The notes beneath the pieces are model-generated. The model did no database searches, was not told where the DNA came from, and saw only the letters and a program-made list of their open reading frames with translations. The position numbers were made by a program, and so were the translations under genes. DNA of 64,000 nucleotides from Sphingomonas rhizophila (lineage in GTDB: Bacteria; Pseudomonadota; Alphaproteobacteria; Sphingomonadales; Sphingomonadaceae), in assembly GCF_014396585.1 (NCBI RefSeq), contig NZ_CP060717.1, positions 372,001 through 436,000 on the forward strand, written 5' to 3'. Positions 42,735 through 54,712 of the stretch are shown piece by piece (positions within the stretch are counted from its first letter, which is position 1; the number at the start of each line of letters is the position of its first letter).

Positions 42735-43055
42735 TCAGCGGCGGCGGCCGGACCGGTCGGACTTGCCGACGATGCGGCCCGACTGGGCATCGACATCGAC
42801 CCAGATCACCCGGCCGTCGCGCATGAATTTCAGGCGATAGGTGTCGCCGTTGAATTCAGGGCCCAGATAGTCCGCGCCGCCCATGTGCGGCATCACCCGC
42901 CGCTCGATCATCGGCAGCGGCATCGACCGGCCATGCTGGGTGGCGGAATAGGCGCGATCCTGGTCGCGCGGCGCATGCTGCGCAGCGGCAGGAACGGCGG
43001 CAAAAGCCGCGGCGGTGCCCATCAGGGCGAGGAGGAGTTTACGATACTGGCTCAT
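42735..43055 (-). CDS. PepSY-like periplasmic protein
   Basis: A 106-residue exported protein. The signal peptide is 'LLLALMGTAAAFAAVPAAAQ'. The mature part has a basic/His-rich linker and a small beta domain: 'TYRLKFMRDGRVIWVDVDAQ' then 'SGRIVGKSDRSGRRR', the PepSY-type pattern. Such proteins are often encoded beside two-component systems and modulate the kinase. It lies 94 bases upstream of the response regulator on the same strand and may share its regulation. Confidence 0.75.
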   Translation of the reverse strand: MSQYRKLLLALMGTAAAFAAVPAAAQHAPRDQDRAYSATQHGRSMPLPMIERRVMPHMGGADYLGPEFNGDTYRLKFMRDGRVIWVDVDAQSGRIVGKSDRSGRRR

Positions 43056-43138
43056 GGCGAAATCTTTCTTTGGCCGGTCTTACGGACAAGCCATTGAATG
43101 ACTTATGAATGGCGCGGTCAGCCGGGTGCAAGCCCCGC

Positions 43139-43168
43139 TTGCGTGGGCGCTTCACGGGCGGCTAGGGC
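43139..43168 (+). promoter_or_regulatory. Putative promoter giving a leaderless uup mRNA
   Basis: TTGCGT (43139-43144) and TAGGGC (43163-43168) are 18 bases apart. The -10 box ends 6 bases before the ATG at 43175 and the bases between are only G/C with no Shine-Dalgarno. Geometry is nearly identical to that before DUF3297 at 3902-3939. Confidence 0.4.
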
Positions 43169-43174
43169 GCCCCC

Positions 43175-44952
<1,778 letters not shown>

Positions 44953-44956
<4 letters not shown>

Positions 44957-45969
44957 CGGCCGAGCAGGCGCCGATAAAGGGCGAGGTAATCGTCCGCCAT
45001 CCGGTCGACGGTGAAGCGGCGTTCGACCGCGGCGCGGCACGCCCGACGGTCGATCTGGTCGAGCCTTGCGATGGCCGCGACCGCCTCGTCCGGCGTGTCC
45101 ACCAGGAATCCGGTGACCCCGTCATCGATCAGTTCCGGCATCGATCCGCGCCGGTAGGCGATCACCGGCGTGCCGCACGCCATGGCCTCGACGACCGACA
45201 GGCCGAACGGCTCGTCAAATCCGATCAGGTGCAGCAGCCCGCGGGCGTGCCCAAGCGTCTCGAGCCGCTCGCGACCGCCGACGACGCCGCGATAGACGAC
45301 CCGGTCTCCATCGATGAAGGGTGCCACCTCGCGCTGGTGATAGGCCTCGTCCTGGACCAGCCCGCACAGGATGAGGCGGCGGCCGGATGCCTGCGCTGCA
45401 CGGATCGCTTCTCCCGCGCCCTTGTCGGCGTGGATCCGGCCGAAGAACAACAAATCGTCGCTGCCGTTCGGGTCGAAGGGAAAATCGTCGACCGGGATGC
45501 CGTGGTGGATCGTCGCGGCGTAGGACAGGGACGGCGCGCGGTCGGCATCGCTGATCGCGACATAGGCAACGTCGCCGTCATACTCCTCATAGACCGGCAG
45601 GATGCGCTCCGAGCCGAAGCCGTGGATGGTCGTCACCATCGGCGTGCCGATCAGCCGCGAGAAGGCCAGCGGTGGAAAGTCGGCCTGGTTATGGATCAGG
45701 TCGAACTCGCCCGCCCGCTCGAACAGGTGGCCGAAGTGCAGCGTTTCCCACACCTTGGCGTCGAGACCGGCGCCTTCCGAATATCCATGCGGCGCGACGC
45801 CATCGAGCTTGCCGCTCGTCAGTGAGTCCAGCGTGGCGAACAGGGTGACATCGACGCCGCGCGCGACCAGCGCTTCGGTAAGCAGGCTGGTGACCAATTC
45901 CCACGGCCCATAGGCCCGCGGAGGTGTTCGCCAGCTGATCGACGACAGCATCGCGACGCGCATCGTCAT
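44953..45969 (-). CDS. Glycosyltransferase family 4
   Basis: A 338-residue GT-B glycosyltransferase. N-terminal 'MRVAMLSSISWRTPPRAYGP' with the glycine/tyrosine 'AYGPWE' loop, 'FDLIHNQADFPPLAFSRL' and 'MVTTIHGFGSE'. Donor domain: 'LLFFGRIHADKGAGEAIRAA' and 'IGFDEPFGLSVVEAMACGTP' (E-x7-E). It is translationally coupled (ATGA) to the upstream GH13 enzyme, suggesting glucan, trehalose-type or other glucoside metabolism, but donor and acceptor are not determined. Confidence 0.88.
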
Positions 45970-47561
45970 GCTACCGCTCCCAGATCGATGATGATTCCTT
46001 CATTGGGTCGAAGGACATCGCGGTCTGCTTCGTTCCCGAGCGTGGACAGTAGACATGCGCCTTCGCGGACGAACCCTGTCTCGACTTCGCCGAGGTTGAG
46101 CGCGATGCGCAGCCGCTCGGTGCCCGATATCCGGTCGAAAACCAGCAGGTCCCCGGCCGCCGAAACGCCCTGATAGTCGCCCAAGGCCAGCGCCGTCCTC
46201 TGCCGACGAAGGGCCAGCAGGTCGCGATAGAGCCAGAGCATCGAGCCGCGGTCCGCCTCCTGGTTCGCGACATTGCGCGTCTGCCAGTCGCCGTTCAGCG
46301 GCAGCCACGGCTCGACGCTGCTGAACCCGGCGAAGGGCGCATCGCCGGTCCACGGCATCGGCGTCCGGGACCAGTCACGGCCGAGGCCGAGCCCCGGTTC
46401 GCGCAGTTCGCGGGGATCGCGGATGCGGTCGGCCGGGATTTCGACCCGGCCGATGCCGAGCTCATCGCCCTGGTACAGCGTCGGCGTGCCGCGAAGGGTC
46501 AGCAGCAGCATCGCCGCGACCCGGGCCTGCGCCTCGCCGATCCGGGCCGCGATCCGTGCGGCGTCGTGGCTGCCATAGACCCAGTTCGGCCAGCCCCCGG
46601 GCGGCAGGGCGGCCTCATAGTCCGCCACCAGCCGGCCGATGGTTTCAGCGTTCCACGCGTTCTCGATCAGCGCGAAATTGAACGGCAAATGCACTTCGGG
46701 CCGCTCATCGTTGCCGTACCAGGCGCACAACCGGTCGTTGGGCAGGAAGATTTCGCCCACCAGCAGCCGGTCGCCATAGCTGTCGGCGAGCCGGCGCATC
46801 TCCGCGGCGATGGCGTGAGCCTCCGGCTGGTCGGTGGAATGGCGCTGGATCAGCATGTCGCGCTGGCCCAGCCTGTCGTGCCAATAGGGATTGACCGGGT
46901 TGTCGGGAAACCCCTCGGCTTTGACGATGTGCCACAGCACGTCGATCCGAAAGCCGTCGACCCCGCGGTCGAACCAGAAGCGCATGACGTCGAACATCGC
47001 TGCCTGGACGTCGGGATTGCGCCAGTTGAGGTCGGGCTGTTCCTTCAGAAAGGCGTGGAGGTAATATTCGCCGCTGGCCTCGTCCCACTCCCACGACGAT
47101 CCGCCAAAGTCGCTGATCCAGTTGTTTGGCGGTCCACCATCCGGGCCGGGCGGAGCCCAGATGTACCAATCCCTCTTCGCGCTGCCCTTCGACGCCCGGC
47201 TGTCGACGAACCAGGGATGACGATCGCTGCTGTGGTTGGGGACGAAATCCAGCAGCAGCTTGAGCCCGCGCCGGTGGGCCGCCGCGACCAGCCGGTCAAA
47301 GTCCTCGATCGTGCCGAACATCGGCTCGATATCCGTATAGTCGGCGACATCGTAGCCGAAATCGGCCATTGGCGAGGGAAAGACTGGCGACAGCCAGATC
47401 GCGTCGACGCCCAGCGCCGCGACATAGTCCAGCCGCTGCTTTATGCCGCGAAGGTCACCGACACCGTCACCGTCGCTGTCCTGGAACGAGCGCGGATAAA
47501 TCTGGTAGATGACTCCGCGCTCCCACCACGGCGGGATGCGGCCGGCACTCTTCTCGTTCAT
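45966..47561 (-). CDS. GH13 alpha-glucosidase (oligo-1,6-glucosidase type)
   Basis: A 531-residue GH13 enzyme hydrolysing alpha-glucosidic bonds. Regions: 'GVIYQIYPRSFQDSDGDGVG', 'LLLDFVPNHSSDRHPWF', the nucleophile Asp in 'GVDGFRIDVLWHIVKAEGF', the acid/base Glu in 'RLLVGEIFLPND' and 'WVYGSHDAARIAARIG' with the third acid. No signal peptide, so cytoplasmic. The ATG at 47561 (GAGGGCGA just before) is preferred over the GTG at 47588. Coupled to the glycosyltransferase by ATGA. Confidence 0.92.
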   Translation of the reverse strand: MNEKSAGRIPPWWERGVIYQIYPRSFQDSDGDGVGDLRGIKQRLDYVAALGVDAIWLSPVFPSPMADFGYDVADYTDIEPMFGTIEDFDRLVAAAHRRGLKLLLDFVPNHSSDRHPWFVDSRASKGSAKRDWYIWAPPGPDGGPPNNWISDFGGSSWEWDEASGEYYLHAFLKEQPDLNWRNPDVQAAMFDVMRFWFDRGVDGFRIDVLWHIVKAEGFPDNPVNPYWHDRLGQRDMLIQRHSTDQPEAHAIAAEMRRLADSYGDRLLVGEIFLPNDRLCAWYGNDERPEVHLPFNFALIENAWNAETIGRLVADYEAALPPGGWPNWVYGSHDAARIAARIGEAQARVAAMLLLTLRGTPTLYQGDELGIGRVEIPADRIRDPRELREPGLGLGRDWSRTPMPWTGDAPFAGFSSVEPWLPLNGDWQTRNVANQEADRGSMLWLYRDLLALRRQRTALALGDYQGVSAAGDLLVFDRISGTERLRIALNLGEVETGFVREGACLLSTLGNEADRDVLRPNEGIIIDLGAVA

Positions 47562-47613
47562 TCGCCCTCGCGTTCGCTCCTCGAACACGAACGGACGTCG
47601 GCCGGTTCCGGGT

Positions 47614-48987
47614 TCAGGCGCTCAGCTGATATTGTTTCATCAGGTCGTACAGCGTCGGGCGGCTGATCCCGAGCAGCTTGGCGGCGCCGGAGATATTGTT
47701 CTCGGTCCGGCTCAGCGCATGGCCGATGGCTCGGCGATCGGCGATCTCGCGCGCGGCGCGCAGGTTGATCTCCAGCCTCGCGCCATCGGCGTCCGCCGTA
47801 CCGGGCAGGTCGAGGTCGGCGGCGCTCACCCATTTGCCGTCGGCCATGATGACCGCGCGCTTGATGCGGTTTTCCAGTTCACGGACATTGCCGGGCCAGG
47901 CGTAGGCGTCGATCGCTTCGAGGGCATCGGGCGCGAGGCCCTGGACCGGCGCATTCAGCTCACGCGCGAAGCGATTGACGAAATGGCGGGCGAGCAGCGC
48001 GGCGTCGCCGGGTCGTTCGGCAAGGCCGGGGATCTTCACCACAATCTCGGCGAGGCGATAGTAGAGATCCTCGCGGAAGCGCCCTTGGGCCTGCATCAGG
48101 TCGAGGTCCTGGTGGGTCGCGCAGACGATCCGCGTATCGACGGCGATCGCGACCCGGCCGCCGATGCGTTCGATAACCCGCTCCTGCAGGAAGCGCAGCA
48201 GCTTGACCTGGAGCGGCAGGGGAATGTCGCCGACCTCGTCGAGGAACAGCGTCCCGCCCTGCGCCTGCTCGATCTTGCCGGGCGTGGTTTTGACCGCGCC
48301 GGTGAAGGCGCCGCGCTCGTAACCGAACAGCTCGGCTTCCAGCAGGTTTTCGGGGATCGCCGCGCAATTGATCGCGACGAACTCGCCCTTGGCACGCGGG
48401 CTTAGGTCGTGAACGGCGCGGGCCAGCAATTCCTTGCCGGTGCCCGACGCGCCGAGCAGCATGACCGACACGTCGGCGCCGGCGACCCGCTCGATGGTCC
48501 GCGCCACCTTGAGCATTTCGGGCGCGCCCGAGACGATCGAGCCGAGAATGGTCGATCCGCCGTTGCTGGCGGCGAGGCGGCGGTTTTCGCTCTCGATAGC
48601 GTGAAGCGCGAAGGCGCGCGAAACGATCAGGCCAAGTTCGTCGATGTCGACCGGCTTGCGGTAGAAATCATAGGCGCCGAGCGCGATGGCACGAAGCGCG
48701 CTTTCCCGGGCGCCATGACCGGACGCGACGATGATCTTGGTGTCGGGCTTGATCGCCAGGATCTCGGTCAATGCAGCGAACCCTTCGGTGGTGCCGTCGG
48801 GATCGGGCGGAAGGCCAAGGTCGAGCGTCACCACCGCGGGCTCGTGCAGCCGGACCATGTCGATCGCGGCCGCCCGGCTGGTCGCCGAGACCACCTGGTA
48901 GCCTTCGTAGGCCCACTTCAGCTGGCGCTGTAGGCCTTCATCGTCTTCGATCACCAGCAGCACGGGAAGTTGCTTGTCGTCGCTCAT
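47614..48987 (-). CDS. prsR: PEP-CTERM-system sigma-54 response regulator PrsR
   Basis: A 457-residue NtrC-type activator. Receiver: 'PVLLVIEDDEGLQRQLKWAY' with phospho-Asp in 'AVVTLDLGLPPDPDG'. AAA+ domain: Walker A 'LLGASGTGKELLARAVHD', the sigma-54 loop 'ERGAFTGAVKTTPGKI' and 'GGTLFLDEVGDIPLPLQVKL'. C-terminal Fis-type helix-turn-helix: 'NNISGAAKLLGISRPTLYDL'. Together with the upstream PrsK kinase it matches the PEP-CTERM/exosortase regulatory pair. The ATG at 48987 overlaps the prsK stop (ATGA). It implies sigma-54 promoters for surface-sorting or exopolysaccharide genes. Confidence 0.93.
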   Translation of the reverse strand: MSDDKQLPVLLVIEDDEGLQRQLKWAYEGYQVVSATSRAAAIDMVRLHEPAVVTLDLGLPPDPDGTTEGFAALTEILAIKPDTKIIVASGHGARESALRAIALGAYDFYRKPVDIDELGLIVSRAFALHAIESENRRLAASNGGSTILGSIVSGAPEMLKVARTIERVAGADVSVMLLGASGTGKELLARAVHDLSPRAKGEFVAINCAAIPENLLEAELFGYERGAFTGAVKTTPGKIEQAQGGTLFLDEVGDIPLPLQVKLLRFLQERVIERIGGRVAIAVDTRIVCATHQDLDLMQAQGRFREDLYYRLAEIVVKIPGLAERPGDAALLARHFVNRFARELNAPVQGLAPDALEAIDAYAWPGNVRELENRIKRAVIMADGKWVSAADLDLPGTADADGARLEINLRAAREIADRRAIGHALSRTENNISGAAKLLGISRPTLYDLMKQYQLSA

Positions 48988-51079
48988 GCTCGTTTCCGTT
49001 CGGGTTGCTCGTCTTGCGCGGCGTCCGCGGCGCAGAGGTGGATGGTGAAGCGGCTGCCCTCGCCGACGCGGCTGTCGACCGTCAGCCGGCCGCCCATCGC
49101 GGCGACCAGCGAGCGCGCCTCGAATGCGCCGACGCCGAATCCCCCGTCCTTGGTCGAGGTGAAGGGCTGGAACAGCCGGCTGCGGACGAACTCGGCGTCC
49201 ATCCCGCTGCCTTCGTCGATGACCGAAATGGCAACGCCGTCGCCCTCGCGGCCAACCTTCACGGTGACGGCCTGGTGACGCGCGCTGGCGTCGATCGCGT
49301 TCTGGATCAGGTGGCCGACCGCCTGTTCCAGCCCCGCCTCGTCGCCAAGCACCCAAAGCCCCGCGTCGCCCTTCAGTTCGACGTCGTGACTACGGCGCTT
49401 GTCGGCGATCGTCGCGGACAGGAGGGGCGAAGCTCGATCGGGCGAAGCTGGGCAATCCGGGCACCGCCCTTGGGCGCGATCCGCTGCAGCAGGTCGTTCA
49501 TCTTGCCGACCGACGATTTGAGCGTCGCGACCATGTCGGCGCGGAAGTCGGGGTTGTCGGCGTGGCGCTCGGCGTTGCGGCTGAGCAGCGACAGCTGGCT
49601 GACCAGATTCTTGATATCGTGGAGGATGAAAGCGAAGCGGCGGTTGAAATCCTCGAATCGCTGCGCGTTCATCAGGGCCTGCTGGCCATGGGCTTCGGAC
49701 AGGCTGGACGCGGCCTGGCGTCCGGCGGTGCGGAGCAGGTCGTAATCTTCCCAGTCGAGCGACTGGCGGAAGGGGGGCGACGACAGCAGCACTAGTCCGA
49801 TGAGCCGCCGTTCATGGATCAGCGGGACGCCGGCCCACGCCTCAGGCTCGGCCAGCAGCGCGTCCGGCACGGCCAGGGCCCGCTCCCGCGGGGTCGCCCA
49901 GCCGCCACGCCGCGCCTCGAAATCGATCATCCGCCCGTCTTCCGCGACTGCGTTCCAGAAGGCTGTGACCTCGTTGCGCGGCGCGTCGCGGGCCGGGGCG
50001 GCATCGCCGCGCCAGTTCCACGCGGCGGCCGGCTCCAGGCTGCCGCTGTCGTTGGTGACCAACAACAGGCCGCCCGGCGATTCCAGGATGGCGGCGAAGG
50101 CCTTGACGATGCGCTCGCCCAGCGGCGGTGCGTCGGGTCCCCAGGCGCCGATCGTGTCGGTAAAGCGCAGCCATTCGGCGCGGTAGTCGTAGCGATGCTC
50201 GAAGAAATGCTTGGCGACCTTCGTCCGGGTCCAGGCGCGGGCGCGGGCATTCATCAGCAATGCGATCGCGGCGACGGTGACGGGGATCAGCAAACCGATA
50301 CCGGCCGCCCGTGCCCAGTTCAGCCCGATCCCGCGCACCGCGTTCGCGAACAGGATCATGCCCGCGAAATAGACGCAAATGGCGAGCAGCGAGATCGACT
50401 GGAAGGTCGCCGCGCGCGACAGCTTGATCCGCCAGCCTTGCCCGTCGCCGGCGCTCAACGCGAACAGCGGCGCCACCAGCGCCAGCGCCAGGCCGCGCCA
50501 CCGCCACATGTAATCTGCGGCCGAGATATCGAGGTAGGCGAGGGTGTAGAGGTTGAGGTCGAACCCCCACATCAACGCGAGCGCCAGCATCGCCAGGCGG
50601 ATCTCGCCACGACTGGACGGCGCGGACTGGCCGTAGAGATTGTGGACTAGGACGAGCGCGCCGGCGGCGGCGGTGATCCGCAACAAGAGTGCGGTGCTCA
50701 TCATCGCGCGGGCGCTGGCGGGGTCGCTGGTGTCGACCAGCAAGGGCAGCGCGCCAATCAGCAGGTGCATGCCGAGGACCGCTGCAACCGCGACATAGAC
50801 CGGAAGCACGCCGCGCTGGCGGGCGTCGGCGCCGTTCCACTGCGACAACCTGTAAAGCACGCCGACCCAGATGAGGTTGCGCGCGGTCTCGGCATAGTCG
50901 GTGGACAGCGCATCGGGCGCGACCGCGGACAGCCACGCCCACACCGCCGTCATCCCGAACGCGGACAGCAAGTAGCGCTGCGTCCCCGCCGGCCGGCCCC
51001 GCCGCAATTCCCACAGCAAGAGCGAGGCGAACAGGGCCGCGGCGAGCGCGTGAGTCCAGAAGGTGATCAGCCCCTCCAC
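48984..51079 (-). CDS. prsK: PEP-CTERM-system histidine kinase PrsK (frameshifted by one missing base)
   Basis: A 698-residue (repaired) sensor kinase. About eight N-terminal membrane helices ('THALAAALFASLLLWELRRG', 'FQSISLLAICVYFAGMILFA' and others) precede a GAF-like domain and a kinase core with 'FAFILHDIKNLVSQLSLLSR' (H-box). The ATP-binding part, 'LGDEAGLEQAVGHLIQNAID' and 'FQPFTSTKDGGFGVGAFEAR', is one base out of phase after 'AQLRPIELRP'. Restoring a C in the run at 49424-49427 joins them. The GTG at 51079 is the start. Coupled to prsR, divergent from manC. Confidence 0.9.
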
Positions 51080-51192
51080 TCGTCCCCGCCTGTCAATTTC
51101 ACCGACATGCCCAGGACTGTCGCAAAACTTTACAAATTTTGTCTGAACGAGCTTCGCTTTCCCTCGTTCTCCGCTTCGCTAGAGTGAGGTTT

Positions 51193-52251
51193 ATGAGCCA
51201 GTCATCCGTATCCCCCGTCCGACCCGTGATTCTTGCCGGAGGTGCCGGCACCCGATTGTGGCCGCTGTCGACCGCTGAGGCGCCGAAACACCTGCTGCCC
51301 CTATTGGGGCCGCATACGCTGTTCGACGAAACGCTGGAGCGAGTCAGTGGACACGACATGTTCGCGCCGCCGATCGTTGTCGCCAATATCGCGCAGGAAC
51401 AGGCACTGACCGGATTGCTGTCGCCAATCCCCGGCGCGCGGCTGTTGCTGGAGCCGATGAAGCGCGACAGCGCCCCCGCCATCGCGCTGGCGGCCCTCGC
51501 GGCCGAGGAGGACGAACTGTTGCTGGTCTGCCCCAGCGACCAGCATGTCGCCGATCCCGCAGCCTTTCGTGCCGCAATCGCGAAGGGCATCGTCGCCGCG
51601 CGCGACGGAGCGATTGTCACCTTCGGGATCGAGCCCGACCATCCGGCAACCGGTTTCGGCTACATCAAGGCGACCGCGGGCGAAGGCGCGGTGCCGGTCG
51701 ACCGATTCGTCGAAAAACCGGCGCTGCCGACGGCGGAGGCGATGCTGGCCCAGGGCGGGCATTACTGGAACGCCGGTATCTTCCTCGCCAGCGCCGCGAC
51801 CTGGCGGAGCGAATTCCAAGCCCACGCCCCGGCGATGCTGGAGGCGGCCGGGAAGGCACTTGAGGCGGGCAAATCGCGCGGCCTGGCAACGCTGGTCGAT
51901 GCCGACGCTTTCGCCCATTCGCCGGCGCAATCGATCGACTATGCCGTGATGGAAAAGGCGGCGCGGGTGATGGTCGTGCCGGTGTCGATGGGCTGGTCGG
52001 ACGTCGGTAGCTGGCAGTCGGTTCACGATGCGGCCGATAAGGACGAGGTCGGCAACGCCATCGGGCAGAACCACACCGTGATCGACGGCAGCGGCAACCT
52101 CCTCCGGTCCAGCGGCCCACGCATCGCCGCGATTGGGGTCGACAATCTCGTGATCATTGCCACGCCGGACGCGGTGCTGGTCACGCGCCGCGACCAGGCG
52201 CAGCGCGTTCGCGAAGCGGCCGCCTGGTTCGCGGAAGGGGGCGGGGTATGA
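51193..52251 (+). CDS. manC: Mannose-1-phosphate guanylyltransferase (nucleotidyltransferase domain only)
   Basis: A 352-residue GDP-mannose-forming enzyme for polysaccharide synthesis. Signature 'VILAGGAGTRLWPLSTAEAP' then 'KHLLPLLG', 'LLVCPSDQHVADPAAF', 'GFGYIKA', 'VDRFVEKPALP' and 'SMGWSDVGSWQSV'. There is no C-terminal phosphomannose-isomerase/cupin half, so it is the short monofunctional form. The ATG at 51193 follows GTGAGG closely; the in-frame start at 51139 has no Shine-Dalgarno. Its stop overlaps the aldo/keto reductase start (ATGA). Confidence 0.92.
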   Translation: MSQSSVSPVRPVILAGGAGTRLWPLSTAEAPKHLLPLLGPHTLFDETLERVSGHDMFAPPIVVANIAQEQALTGLLSPIPGARLLLEPMKRDSAPAIALAALAAEEDELLLVCPSDQHVADPAAFRAAIAKGIVAARDGAIVTFGIEPDHPATGFGYIKATAGEGAVPVDRFVEKPALPTAEAMLAQGGHYWNAGIFLASAATWRSEFQAHAPAMLEAAGKALEAGKSRGLATLVDADAFAHSPAQSIDYAVMEKAARVMVVPVSMGWSDVGSWQSVHDAADKDEVGNAIGQNHTVIDGSGNLLRSSGPRIAAIGVDNLVIIATPDAVLVTRRDQAQRVREAAAWFAEGGGV

Positions 52252-53189
52252 CCCACGCCAAGCGGATGATGGGATCGAGCGGCATCGAACTGGCGCCGCT
52301 TGCGCTCGGCGGCAACGTGTTCGGCTGGACCGCCGACCGCGACACCAGCTTCCGCATCCTCGACGCATTCGTCGATGCCGGCGGATCGATGATCGACACC
52401 GCCGACGTCTATTCGGCGTGGGTGCCGGGCCATGCCGGCGGCGAAAGCGAAACGGTCATCGGCGAATGGCTGAGGCGCGATCCCGCCAAGCGCGACAAGG
52501 TCATCATCGCCACCAAGGTCGGCTTCATGGCGGGACTGAAGCCCGACACGATCGCGCCGTCGTGCGACGCGTCGCTGTCACGACTCGGGGTGACCGAAAT
52601 CGACCTATACTATCAGCACAAGGACGATGAATCGGTGCCGCTGGCCGACAGCATCGGCGAGTTCGACGCGCTGAAGAAGGCCGGAAAGATTCGTGAGGCG
52701 GGCCTCAGCAATTTTACCGCGCCTCGCGTTGAGGAGGCGCTAGCCGTCTGCCATTCCAACCACTTCGACCTGCCGGTGGCGCTGCAGAACTGGTACAACA
52801 TGGTCGAGCGCGACCGGTTCGAGGGCGAGCTCGAGATGCTCGCCGCCAACCAGGGCCTGGCCGTGTTCTCCTATTACAGCCTCGCCAACGGGTTCCTGAC
52901 CGGCAAGTACCGGTCGAAGGATGATCTCGGCCGAAGCCCGCGCGGGCTGCGCAACATCGGCTATCTGGACGGGAAGGGGCCGCGCGTGCTCGCCGCGCTC
53001 GACCAGGTCGCGGCCGAGACCGGCGCCAGCCTCGCCGCGATCGCGCTGGCCTGGACCATGGCACGGCCGACAATCACCGCGCCGATCGCCAGCGCCACGA
53101 GCCTTGAACAGCTGAGCGAGCAACTGGCGGCGCTGACCCTCGATTTAAGCCCCGCGCAAATGGAACTGCTGAACGAAGCCAGCGACTAG
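52248..53189 (+). CDS. Aldo/keto reductase
   Basis: A 313-residue NADPH-dependent reductase of the AKR superfamily. The catalytic tetrad is visible: Asp and Tyr in 'MIDTADVYSAWVPG', Lys in 'VIIATKVGF', and His in 'LYYQHKDDESVP'. NADPH-binding end: 'ITAPIASATSLEQLSEQLAA'. Translationally coupled to manC, but a shared pathway is not evident; many sphingomonads carry AKRs of unknown substrate. Confidence 0.92.
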   Translation: MTHAKRMMGSSGIELAPLALGGNVFGWTADRDTSFRILDAFVDAGGSMIDTADVYSAWVPGHAGGESETVIGEWLRRDPAKRDKVIIATKVGFMAGLKPDTIAPSCDASLSRLGVTEIDLYYQHKDDESVPLADSIGEFDALKKAGKIREAGLSNFTAPRVEEALAVCHSNHFDLPVALQNWYNMVERDRFEGELEMLAANQGLAVFSYYSLANGFLTGKYRSKDDLGRSPRGLRNIGYLDGKGPRVLAALDQVAAETGASLAAIALAWTMARPTITAPIASATSLEQLSEQLAALTLDLSPAQMELLNEASD

Positions 53190-53815
53190 CGCGCCGGGAC
53201 CAGTTCAACCACGTCGGTCAGGGATTCGAAACGCGGGCTGGGGAAGACCATCCGCCACCGGTTCGGTCCGATCCGCTCGACCCAGGCAATCAGGTCCCGG
53301 TCGGGGTCGTTGCCATATTGCATCGCCCGCGCTTCGTCGCCGAGTACCAGCGTGCCGAGGAACACCTGCCGGGTTGCCTCCGACGGGAAGACCAGGCCAA
53401 CCGGGCGCTGCGATCCGGTCAGCTTGGCGAAACCCTGCAGGTTCCTCTCCTGCTGGATGCGGCAGCGGAAGGCGGGATAGGCGATGTAATCGAGCAGCCC
53501 CGGCTGCTTGGCTCCGACCTTGATCACGCGGCAGCGATACTGGCCGTTGGGGATCACCGCCCCGCCCAGCGCGGCATCCGGTTCCAGCAGCGCGCCCTCC
53601 GCCGCGATCGCGCTGCCATGACCGGCGGCGCGGGCTTGGGCGAGGGCGGTCGTGAAGGTGCTTCGCCAATTGCGCAGCCGTTCCCGGTCGTTCTCGGTCG
53701 CGACGGCGCGCCAGTCGCTGGACGGGACAAGCACCGGCGAGGAAGGGGCCTGGGCGGTCGTGGTGCAACCGGCCAGCGCGGTCGCCGCCAGTGCGGCGAG
53801 AAGGGGGAGCTTCAT
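53186..53815 (-). CDS. DUF4893 domain lipoprotein
   Basis: A 209-residue lipoprotein: 'MKLPLLAALAATALAGC' with lipobox LAGC. The mature domain has 'DWRAVATENDRERLRNWRST', 'GGAVIPNGQYRCRVIKVGAK' and 'SPRFESLTDVVELVPAR', matching DUF4893, a family of unknown function found in alphaproteobacteria. The ATG at 53815 has AGG 8 bases upstream; a GTG at 53824 is an alternative. It follows the 3-hydroxybutyrate dehydrogenase gene by 9 bases and overlaps the convergent AKR end by 4 bases. Confidence 0.82.
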   Translation of the reverse strand: MKLPLLAALAATALAGCTTTAQAPSSPVLVPSSDWRAVATENDRERLRNWRSTFTTALAQARAAGHGSAIAAEGALLEPDAALGGAVIPNGQYRCRVIKVGAKQPGLLDYIAYPAFRCRIQQERNLQGFAKLTGSQRPVGLVFPSEATRQVFLGTLVLGDEARAMQYGNDPDRDLIAWVERIGPNRWRMVFPSPRFESLTDVVELVPAR

Positions 53816-53824
53816 CGTCTTCAC

Positions 53825-54609
53825 CTATTGCGCCGTCCAGCCGCCGTCCATGCTGAGGTTGGCGCCGGTGATCGAGCCGGCCTCGTCGCGGCACAGGAAC
53901 AGGGCGAGGGCCGCAACCTCTTCGGGGGTGACGAACTTCTTGGTCGGCTGGGCGGCGAGCAGGACGTCGTTCATCACCTGCTCGCGGGTCAGGTTTCGGG
54001 CCTTCATGGTATCGGGGATCTGGTTTTCGACCAGCGGCGTCCAGACGTAGCCCGGTGAGATGCAGTTGACGGTGACGCCATCCTGCGCCGCTTCCAGCGC
54101 GACGGTCTTGGTGAAACCGGCAACGCCATGCTTGGCGGCGACATAGGCCGACTTGTTGGGGCTGGCGACCAGGCTATGCGCCGACGCGGTGTTGATGATC
54201 CGGCCCACGCCTTGGCGCGCATCGCGGGAAGGGAGAGGCGAGTGGTGTGGAACACCGCGGTCAGGTTGATCCGCAAGATCGCTTCCCATTTCTCGGGCGG
54301 AAAATCGGCGACCGGCGAGACGAACTGGATTCCGGCATTGTTGACCAGGATATCGGGCCCGCCGAGTTCGCTGCTGCAACGGGCAAGCATCGCCTCGATC
54401 GCCGCGGCATCGCCCAGGTCCGCTCCGTCGTGAAGGGCGCGGGCACCGGACGATTGCTCGAGTTCGCCGCGGATCGCCTCGATTTCCCCGGCATCGCCGA
54501 AGCCGTTGATCATCAGGCTCGCGCCCTCCGCGGCCAGCGCACGCGCGATGGCGAGCCCGATGCCCGACGTTGATCCGGTGACGAGCGCGGTCTTGCCCTG
54601 AAGCTGCAT
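53825..54609 (-). CDS. 3-hydroxybutyrate dehydrogenase (frameshifted by one missing base)
   Basis: A short-chain dehydrogenase (261 aa repaired) oxidising D-3-hydroxybutyrate to acetoacetate. NAD-binding motif 'KTALVTGSTSGIGLAIARAL' and 'DILVNNAGIQFVSPVADFP'. After 'LPAMRAK' the frame shifts: 'GRIINTASAHSLVASPNKSA' gives the catalytic Ser, and 'YVAAKHGVAGFTKTVALEAA' the Tyr-x3-Lys. The C-terminus 'DEAGSITGANLSMDGGWTAQ' is typical of Bdh. One G is missing around 54210-54211. The ATG at 54609 has GGAGA 6 bases upstream. Confidence 0.9.
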
Positions 54610-54712
54610 GCGATTCTCCGATTGGGGAGGGGCGGGTTTCGCTGTCGGACACGCCAATTGCAACCGTTACGGGCGTGGAGCATTTGAAGGGGAAGGACGA
54701 GGGAGACACGAA

